Notes under the pieces: generated by a model
The model's input: only the letters and a program-made list of their open reading frames with translations
Databases searched by the model: none
Told to the model about the DNA's origin: nothing
Shown: piece by piece, positions 17,181 through 24,700 of the stretch
Position numbering within the stretch: the first letter of the stretch is position 1
Layout of the letters: each line of letters begins with the position of its first letter
Assembly (NCBI GenBank): GCA_964485695.1
Contig: CAZAKZ010000001.1
Span: 1-64,000 of the forward strand
Direction of reading: 5' to 3'
Source of the DNA: CAZAKZ01 sp964485695
Lineage (GTDB): Bacteria > Planctomycetota > JAFGQW01
DNA: 64,000 bases
Position numbers and translations under genes: made by a program

Positions 17181-19429
17181 TCGCTACCGGGGGTTGCGTC
17201 GGATAGAGTCGAATCGGGAGCGTTCGCGTCAGGCCGTGCCGCTTCGAGTCCGTTGTCCACCTCGAGGAGCGTGAGTTCCAGACGCCGTCCCGGCAGATTC
17301 ACCTCGAAGGTCTCGCCCACGGTATGGTCCATGAGCTGGCTGGCGAGGGGCGAGTCGTACGAGAGAATCCCGTTGTCGGGATCGGTTTCCCACGGGCCGA
17401 GGATGGTATAGAGAAGAACCTCGCCCGTTTCCCGGTTCTGGAACTTTCCACGGCTTCCAATGCCCACCTTGTCCCGGGGTACGGTGTGGGACTCGATGAT
17501 CCGAGACCTTCTGAACTCGGATTCCATGGTCTCCGCGCGTTGGGTCATGAATCCCTGCTGTTCCCGGGCATAGTCCAGCTCGGCATTCTCGGAGAGGTCT
17601 CCGTGGGACGCTGCCTCGTTCAGGGCACCCTGGCCCCTGGGGATGTCCTCGTTCACCAGCTTGTCGTAAACGGCCTTTCTTGCCTCGTAGCCCCAGCGAG
17701 TAGCCCACAGGACATCCGAGGATACCGGCGTCTCCGTCGCCTCTGGCTCGGCCCCAGGGGATGCGCCGAGGGGCTGGAGATTGTGCCGGCGGGCAATGCG
17801 GACGCCGAGCTCGCGCTTCGTGTTTTCGGTGAAGGCCGGGCAGGAAAAGAACCGTTCCCGCAGCCCCAGGGCATCTTCGGCTGTGCATCGGTCCAGGATT
17901 TCGTCGAGGAGTTTCCCGTCCCGGTCGGTCAGGGAGGAGGTCATCCGCCCGAGGCGTCTTCGGTATTCCTTTTTTCCTGAAGAGTGGCGATACAGGTGGT
18001 TGATGGCATCCATGAGCTTTCGCAGGAGGCTCAGAGGATCGGGGAGCTGGTCGGATTGAATCTCGCCCTTGAGGGCGCGGTTCACCAGCCAGCCGAAGCG
18101 ATCCGGATAGGTGCGGGGGTGGAGGATCAGGGCGGAGAGAATCTCCGATTTCACGACCTCGCCGCTCTCGCCCAGTGCCTCCAGATCCTCGTAGACGGGA
18201 CCCCAGAGATCCGGTGTCACCTTGAAGAAGGCATCAAAGAGGAACCTCCCCCGATCCTGAATGGGCGCCTTACGGATCTGCTCGAAGGCCAGTTTCCTGA
18301 GGTGAGGATGCTCGATGCCGGTCAGTACCTGGATGGCCTGGTCCGGATCGGCAAAGGTGGCCTCATCCAACCTGTCCGGATCTTTCACGCCGAGGGCTTC
18401 CAGGAGGAAGTGAGATTCTGCCAGGGTGGCCGGATCCACGGCAGGCAGGCTTTGGATGGCCTCGATGAGAGCGGGAATAATCTTGTCGGCTTGGTGGCTG
18501 CGCAGGGCGTCCAGGGCCGCCTGCGATCGTGTCTGAGCACTGCCGGTGCTCCTGAATGTCTGGAGGGCCTCCTGGACCGGATCCGCCGGGGCGCTCCTCA
18601 GGAAAAAGGTGGCCGTGGCGCCCGAGCCGACACACCGAATCATCGGATCATTCTCTGCGAGGCGCCGGACCCGGGTCCACCAGCTGGACCAGGATTTGGC
18701 CGGGATCACGATCGGGACCAGGTCCGCCTTGATCTTGGAGGGGGTGACCTTTCGGGCCCGGGCCGTGAGGACGAGGCGGAGGAGCTTCAAGGGATCCTCT
18801 TTGGTCATGTCGACGAGGGCTTCGGGATCAAGGACCGTCAGGGCCCTGAAGTCGCCCGGTTCCAGTTTCTTGAGGAGTTTCCCCGCCGAGGTGGGATTGA
18901 TCTTGTGTCCCTTCTTGTCATCGAAATCCACGATGAGCATGGCGTCGAGGGGATCGAATCCCTGGACGATGCCGAGGCCCCAGCCGCTTTCATGGAGGAC
19001 GACGTCTCCCTTGCGCAGGGCGAGGAACATCTCCATGGCCTCGAGGGCGGGGGCAATGGGCCGGGCGAACCTGAGCCGCGACTTCTCGATGAAGAGATCG
19101 ATGGTCTCGCAATCTTCATTCAGGTGCTTGTAGCAAGCGGCGAAATCCGGTCCGAGGTTGTCGCTTTCAGGTTTGAGAACCGAGATTCGCCGAAGGACCT
19201 CGAGAAGGTCGCTCCAGCGGCGGTTCTCACGCAGATTGGGGGTGATCACCTCCAGCATGGCCAGAGCACGATCCGATTCGCCCCATTCCCTGAGCTCATC
19301 CAGGATGGCCAGCAGGGATTGCATGTCGGAGGGGACGGCATCGACCATCTCCAGCCAGCACTCTTCCAGCTTCTCGAGGTCACCCGAACGGTGAGCCTGG
19401 AGCAAGGTCTCGATCAGTTCCGCAACCAT
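17171..19429 (-). CDS. greA: Giant GreA-family transcript cleavage factor
   Basis: 752 residues, against about 158 for ordinary GreA. The last 180 residues form a complete GreA: coiled coil about 573-652 with the acidic tip GDLSENAE (Asp611 and Glu614, the pair that activates RNA polymerase cleavage) and AREQQGF, then the FKBP-like domain (about 655-725). The N-terminal 570 residues are helical, with a beta module at about 139-200 starting KGDVVLHESGWGLGIV, resembling the N-terminal part of the long spirochaete GreA proteins. Role: rescue of backtracked RNA polymerase; the extension probably adds a docking surface. It is the only gene on its strand here and converges on asnS with a 10-base overlap. 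Confidence 0.9.
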   Translation of the reverse strand: MVAELIETLLQAHRSGDLEKLEECWLEMVDAVPSDMQSLLAILDELREWGESDRALAMLEVITPNLRENRRWSDLLEVLRRISVLKPESDNLGPDFAACYKHLNEDCETIDLFIEKSRLRFARPIAPALEAMEMFLALRKGDVVLHESGWGLGIVQGFDPLDAMLIVDFDDKKGHKINPTSAGKLLKKLEPGDFRALTVLDPEALVDMTKEDPLKLLRLVLTARARKVTPSKIKADLVPIVIPAKSWSSWWTRVRRLAENDPMIRCVGSGATATFFLRSAPADPVQEALQTFRSTGSAQTRSQAALDALRSHQADKIIPALIEAIQSLPAVDPATLAESHFLLEALGVKDPDRLDEATFADPDQAIQVLTGIEHPHLRKLAFEQIRKAPIQDRGRFLFDAFFKVTPDLWGPVYEDLEALGESGEVVKSEILSALILHPRTYPDRFGWLVNRALKGEIQSDQLPDPLSLLRKLMDAINHLYRHSSGKKEYRRRLGRMTSSLTDRDGKLLDEILDRCTAEDALGLRERFFSCPAFTENTKRELGVRIARRHNLQPLGASPGAEPEATETPVSSDVLWATRWGYEARKAVYDKLVNEDIPRGQGALNEAASHGDLSENAELDYAREQQGFMTQRAETMESEFRRSRIIESHTVPRDKVGIGSRGKFQNRETGEVLLYTILGPWETDPDNGILSYDSPLASQLMDHTVGETFEVNLPGRRLELTLLEVDNGLEAARPDANAPDSTLSDATPGSDHG

Positions 19430-19583
19430 GATTTTCTTGTCAAAGTTCAGCCGGTCCGGGATATGCGGACCTGGACGGAAATACGGCGTACCGTAGGCGA
19501 AGCACTTGTCGCAACAGGAAGTAGTTATAGTTCTTCGGCGGTGACCGGGCCAGAACGGGCTGGAATTGTGTGGGGGGGCCCGG

Positions 19584-20972
19584 TTAGCGGATCTGCTTGA
19601 AGAACCTCCGGTACTGAGAATCCTTGCGCATCACGTCGAAATCGGCGAGATTGCCCAGCACCTTGGGTAGAGGGATCGAGTTCTTGGGGATCTTGTCCAG
19701 GTAGCGGGCGGCCGACTTGAACTGTCCGAGACAGGCGTGACAGCCGGCGATGTCGATGTATGCGCTGGAGAGAAAGCCCGGAAAGCCCACGCGCCTCCTG
19801 TCGTCCAGGACGGTCTTGTATTCCTTGATGGCCTTCTTGTAGAGGGGCTTCGAGCCGGAATAGGCAGCCAGGTTTTTCAGGGTACGGGCCAGATCCAGGC
19901 GGGTCACGAAGTCCTTGGAGTCCTTGGCGAGTTGATCCCGCATGGAACGGGTCAAGGCGCGTTCCACCTCGGCGCCTGCCAGTCCGAGCTTGCACAGAGC
20001 ATAGCCGGCCGCCCGGACAAGGGGCTCCTTCCGGGAGGTGAGATACCCCCGGAGGGCCTTTTCCACCCTGGCCTGTACCGATACCTTGGTCGCGGATCCG
20101 ATGTTTCCGAGGGCGGTGAGGAGGGTATGGATCTTCGTGGAATCCTTGGATTCTCTGGTTTTCAGGAGAGCGTCGATGAGGACCGGAATGGACTCCTTGG
20201 CCGAGAGGTAGGCCAGGGTCTCGATGGTCGCTCTGGACAGTCTGGGATCGGTGGAAGAAACCAGGGGGTAGAGATTATCGGCCCCCATGGCATAGCGGAG
20301 GTTTTTGATCGCCTCGACCGCTGCCAGCTTGACCTCCAGATCCGGGGAGTCGAGTGCGGACAGCACCTTGGGTCCGGATTTCTGGTCCCCGAGGAAACCC
20401 ACGAGCCTCAGGATCGACGTCCGCACCATGGGATTTTCGTGCTCCAGGAGCGGTTCCAGGTCGCCCAGGACCTCGCTTGCACGCAGGGCGATGAGCACGT
20501 CCGTGATGGCCGGCAGGCGGTGATCCGCCTTTCTGGCCGCCTTGAGAATCGGGGGGAGGACCCTGGCCTTGTTCTTGCGGAGGACCGGGCCGAGGTGCTG
20601 GAGCACCTGCCGGAGCCGGCCTCGCATCCGATTGCTGTTTGCCTCGAGCAAGGCGTCGACCAGGTGCTCGGCCACGGTGCGGCCGTCTTCGAGGTAGCGG
20701 TGACCGCAGGCCTGGAGCTGAAGGCGGGCCTCCTCGGCCTTGGATTCAGGCCCACCCAGGGAGGTGACCAGGAAGTCCAACCTGTTCTTGATGGCCTTGA
20801 AGGCCTCCTTGAGCCTCCGGAGGGCGATCTTCTCCAGTTCTTCGATGGTCGGTTCAGCCTCGGGGTCGCCGGAACCGTGGTTCTGGGCCGTTGTGATCCG
20901 GCCTGCTGCAGCGGCAACCAGGCAGCCGGTCAGAAGCAGGGTAAAAAGCAGAATACGGAATCTGTCTTTCAC
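19584..20972 (-). CDS. Exported HEAT/TPR-repeat protein, possible lipoprotein
   Basis: 462 residues starting at GTG 20972, with AAAGGG upstream. The N-terminal hydrophobic stretch ends LLLTGC (Cys17), a possible lipobox. Helical HEAT repeats run from about 110 to 370 (units such as PMVRTSILRLVGFLGD and LAAVEAIKNL), then two or three TPR-like pairs (about 385-445). The C-terminus, LADFDVMRKDSQYRRFF, resembles the terminal cap of many bacterial TPR proteins. Probably a periplasmic scaffold. It has its own promoter with a palindrome across the predicted start point. Confidence 0.78.
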   Translation of the reverse strand: MKDRFRILLFTLLLTGCLVAAAAGRITTAQNHGSGDPEAEPTIEELEKIALRRLKEAFKAIKNRLDFLVTSLGGPESKAEEARLQLQACGHRYLEDGRTVAEHLVDALLEANSNRMRGRLRQVLQHLGPVLRKNKARVLPPILKAARKADHRLPAITDVLIALRASEVLGDLEPLLEHENPMVRTSILRLVGFLGDQKSGPKVLSALDSPDLEVKLAAVEAIKNLRYAMGADNLYPLVSSTDPRLSRATIETLAYLSAKESIPVLIDALLKTRESKDSTKIHTLLTALGNIGSATKVSVQARVEKALRGYLTSRKEPLVRAAGYALCKLGLAGAEVERALTRSMRDQLAKDSKDFVTRLDLARTLKNLAAYSGSKPLYKKAIKEYKTVLDDRRRVGFPGFLSSAYIDIAGCHACLGQFKSAARYLDKIPKNSIPLPKVLGNLADFDVMRKDSQYRRFFKQIR

Positions 20973-21019
20973 CGGGTCCCTTTCTTCTTCTGCAGCTCGA
21001 GATCTTTCCTCAGAAAATC

Positions 21020-21033
21020 ATACCTTCAGGTAT
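21020..21033. repeat. 14-base palindrome at the transcription start
   Basis: ATACCT-TC-AGGTAT, an inverted repeat of two 6-base arms. It covers the predicted +1 region of the leftward promoter at 21039-21067, a classic repressor-site position. Confidence 0.45.
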
Positions 21034-21038
21034 TTTCA

Positions 21039-21067
21039 AATATAGGTCCCGGGTCTGGGGACGTCAA
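21039..21067 (-). promoter_or_regulatory. Promoter of the HEAT/TPR gene
   Basis: Read on the minus strand: -35 TTGACG (21067-21062), 17-base spacer, -10 TATATT (21044-21039). Predicted start near 21032, about 60 bases before the GTG start. Confidence 0.6.
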
Positions 21068-21211
21068 CCACGGTGCCCCTCGGGCCGGGGCAAAAAAAAT
21101 TATTTTTCCCTAAAGTTATAGTATCCGAATACCGCCCCCCCCTCGAATCCTTTCACGGACCGGATACTGGGGATTCCGGCTCGGAGAGCATCTGCAAGCC
21201 TGGAGGACAGC

Positions 21212-21655
21212 ATGCGTATTCTGACGTCAATCTTAACCCTGGCCGCCGTGGCCCTTGTTCTGGTGGGGGTAGCCTCCGCTCAGAGCCTACCTCCCAATAT
21301 CACCGCCACCCTGGTCAACGTCGATGTTCCCATCGGGAAGACCATCCACATCGACTACGTGACGCCGCGGCACCACAACGGCCGGTATATCTACACGATT
21401 GCGAGCCTGTTTTCGGGCTACACGCCCATCGGCTACAACTACCTCCTGCCCCTTTCCCCGCCCTTCTACCTCATGGGCATTAATATGGTGGCCGCCAACA
21501 AGGCCAAGTACGGTTTCCCCATTCCAAAGGACCCTACTCTCGTGGGGGTCAAGGTCTATCTGGCGGGTCTGGTACTGGATGGTACGAAGATCGGAACTGG
21601 AGTGTCGAATCACGTGTTGTGCACAATTCGCCAGGAAGACTGGCCGCTGCCGTAG
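21212..21655 (+). CDS. Small secreted protein
   Basis: 147 residues. A clear signal peptide (about 1-23, ending ASAQ) precedes a beta-rich mature part with two Tyr/Pro-rich stretches around 70-95 and the closing pattern VKVYLAGLVLDG then SNHVLCTI. This closing pattern resembles the C-terminal module of abundant short secreted proteins in some Planctomycetota and myxobacteria, but I cannot name a family. GGAGGACAGC lies 5 bases before ATG 21212. It stands alone between two leftward genes. Confidence 0.68.
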   Translation: MRILTSILTLAAVALVLVGVASAQSLPPNITATLVNVDVPIGKTIHIDYVTPRHHNGRYIYTIASLFSGYTPIGYNYLLPLSPPFYLMGINMVAANKAKYGFPIPKDPTLVGVKVYLAGLVLDGTKIGTGVSNHVLCTIRQEDWPLP

Positions 21656-21701
21656 ATAGTAATCAATCGCCATGGTCGGGTCCTGGATCACAGGAATACG
21701 A

Positions 21702-24700
21702 CTAGGTTGCGGTTGAGGCGCTCATCGTCTCGTCCACCGCCGCCTTCAGCTCCTCGAGTGTCGCAGGCTTGGCCAGCACGGCATCCACGTGGGGATTGGA
21801 CCTCGGGACCGCCGTGGGCCAGGCCGTCAGGATCATGACGTAGATACCCGGATCCCTCTTTTTCACCTCCGCCGCCACCTCCATGCCCGACAGGGTCGGC
21901 ATGCGCAGGTCGCTGATGACCATGTCCCAGCGGCTTCCCTGATTGGCCAGGATCTCCAGGGCAATTTCTCCCGAGGCGGCCGTTTGCACGGTATATCCCG
22001 TCTTGCTGAGAGCCTCCCCGACGAACTGTAGAACGTCTTCATCGTCGTCCACGACCAGGATTCTGGGGACCGCCCGGGTCGCGGAGTCCGGTTCATCGTT
22101 CTTCCGGGTGGCGGAAGTCAAGCGGGGCAGGCGGATGAGGATGCGGGTTCCCTCGCCTGGGGTCGAATCCACCTGGATCCTGCCTCCGTGCTGATGGATG
22201 ATGTGCTCGGTGACGCTCATCCCCACGCCCATTCCCCTCTTGTCCTTGGTAGTGAAGAAGAGGTCGAACATCTTGGCGCGCACGTCCTCGGTCATGCCTA
22301 CACCGGTATCGGCCACTTCGATTTCCGTCACCTCGGAGAGGCACCGGGCACGGATGCGCACCTCACCGCCCTGGGGCATGGCGTCAGCTGCGTTGAAGAT
22401 GAGATTGATGAACACCTCCCTGAGCTGGGATGGATCCGCCAGGATCTCGATGTCCGGAGTGACCTCGTTGTGGATTTGAATCCTCGTATCCCGGCGGTCC
22501 TCGGACTTTTCCCACCGGGTCCGGGTGATGGTAACCACCTCTTCGACGAAATCCTTGAGGACCAGCGACTCCGCGTCGCCCAGGCTGTCCTGACCTCTGG
22601 AAAAATTGCTGAATCGCTTGATCACCGCCCGGCAGTCGAGGGTGAGTCTCTCGATGGCTTTGAGGTCGTCCTGGATGACCTGGTGCTGGGGATCCATCAG
22701 CAGGATCTGGGTATGCCCGAGTATGGGGGTCAGCAGGTTCTTCAGGTTGTGCAGCACCCCCGAGGCCATCTCTCCCATCAACCTCAGCTTCTCCTGGCGG
22801 ATGAGGCGGTTCTGTGCCTCCTTGAGATCGATGAGGGACCGGTTCAGGTCGCGGAAGAGTTCGGCGTTGGTGAGAGCCACCGAGGCCTGATGGGCGAAGA
22901 TGGAGAGCAGCTCCAGGTCTTCTTCGCCGAACCGATCCGCACGGCTTCGGTTCTCAACGTAGAGCACGCCGGTGGTCTCGTTGCCGGAAATCAGGGGGAC
23001 GCACATGATACTGCGCAGATCCAGGCGCAGCACGCTGTGGGTGTGGTCGATGATGTCGTCGCCGGCCGCATCGCGAAGTAGCATGGGGCGGCCTTCACTC
23101 AGAACGCGGGAGACTACCGAGTAGCTGATCTCCGATTCCGGCCGGGCAATGTCCTTCTTGTTCCGATCGCGAGCGGCGGTCACGTGCAGGGATTCCGTGT
23201 TCTCCTCGTTGCGCAGGATGACGAAACCGCGCTCGGCATCGGTGAGTTCCATGATGCTGTCGAGGATGAGATCGAAGAGATCGTCGTTCTGGATCGCCCC
23301 GCTCATGACATGGGCGATTTCCAGGATCCGTTTCAGACCCGCGTTCTGCTGGTCGAACCTGGATTTTGTGAAGTCCAGGCATCGCTCCACGTCGTAGAGG
23401 GCGGATTTCAACTGGTTCAGGTGGGTCTCTCCGCGAACGGTGGGATCCGGGTCCTTGAGGTAGAGGCGATGCCGGAAAGCGCCCACCGCGGATTCCAGGC
23501 GTCGGGTTCTCCGCGACTGGAGGAACGCCGCGCTCATGCGGTGGGACGGGATGGCCGCTACCATCTTCTCCACCACGTCCGTGGCTCTCTGGTAGAGGAC
23601 CAGAGCGGCGGCCGGATCCCCCTGCTTCTTCAGGTCGACCAGGAGCCACAGGATATCCAGCATCAGGGGCCTGGCCTCTCGGATGGCCGCGTCCTCCAGG
23701 AGCTTTTCCAGGTCGCCGATGAGCTTCTCGGGCGGTCGCATGCGCAGCCGCCTGACCAGGTCCGCCTGTACCAGGGCATACCAGGTGTGGATCTCTTTTC
23801 TACCCGAGCCGGTTCCGATCCGCTTGAAACCGCGGTTCAGGGATTTCCTCGCCTCGACGAGGTCGTATCGATCCAGATGGACCCGCGCCAGGGCCAGGTG
23901 CACATCGGCCTGGAGGGCCTCGAGGCCGAGACTGCCGGCCTTCTCGAGGGCTTCCAGGTAGATCGATTCGGCCCTGTCGAAGCGCCCCTCGAGGGCCGCG
24001 ATCCGCCCCAGCTCGAACCGGGCTTCCAGGGCCTGGACGGGACGGCGGTTTTGTTCGGCTCGCGAGTGGACCCGGGAAAGCACCCGTGTGGCCCGGGGGA
24101 ATTCTCCCGCTTCGATGAGGACGTGGCCGATGCTGATCAGCGTCTCCTCCATCCGTCCGGGTGTCCGCAGGCGGCGCCGCAGGCGGAGGCTGGTGAGGTA
24201 GTGGTCGAGCGCCCGGCCGAAGATCCCGCGCATGGCTTCGATGCCCCCGAGGTTGGCGTGGATCATGGCCTCGGTTTGCAGGTCGCCCGTCTGCCGGGAG
24301 AGCTCCAGGCTCTTCAGGTAGGTCTCCACCGCCCGGTCCACCTTGGCGTCATCGTAGTACATGTTCGCCAGATTGTTGAGGCTCGTGGCCTGGCTGGTCT
24401 GGTCACCGAGTTTGGCCTGGATCTTGATGGCCCGGCGGAAGTAATCCACGGCCCCTCCGGCCTCGCCGCTTCTCCGGCTCAGGATACCGAGGTTGTTGAG
24501 GGTGGAGGCCATGCCCTGAAGATCCCCGTGCTTTTCTCTGAGGGCGAGGGCTTTTTCGTAGTGTTCCAGGGCCTCCTTGGCCTTTCCGAGGCGCAGGAAG
24601 ATGTTGCCTATCTGGTTCAGGGCCGTGGCCTCTTCGAGGGGCTCCCCTTCGAGGAGGGGGAGACACCGCCGGGTATGGAGTTCGGCTTCCTGGAACTCCC

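Noticed and set aside
18195..19600. Long rightward frame antisense to the giant greA
   Set aside because: Codon pattern mirrors the real gene on the other strand; no ribosome-binding site or known motif.
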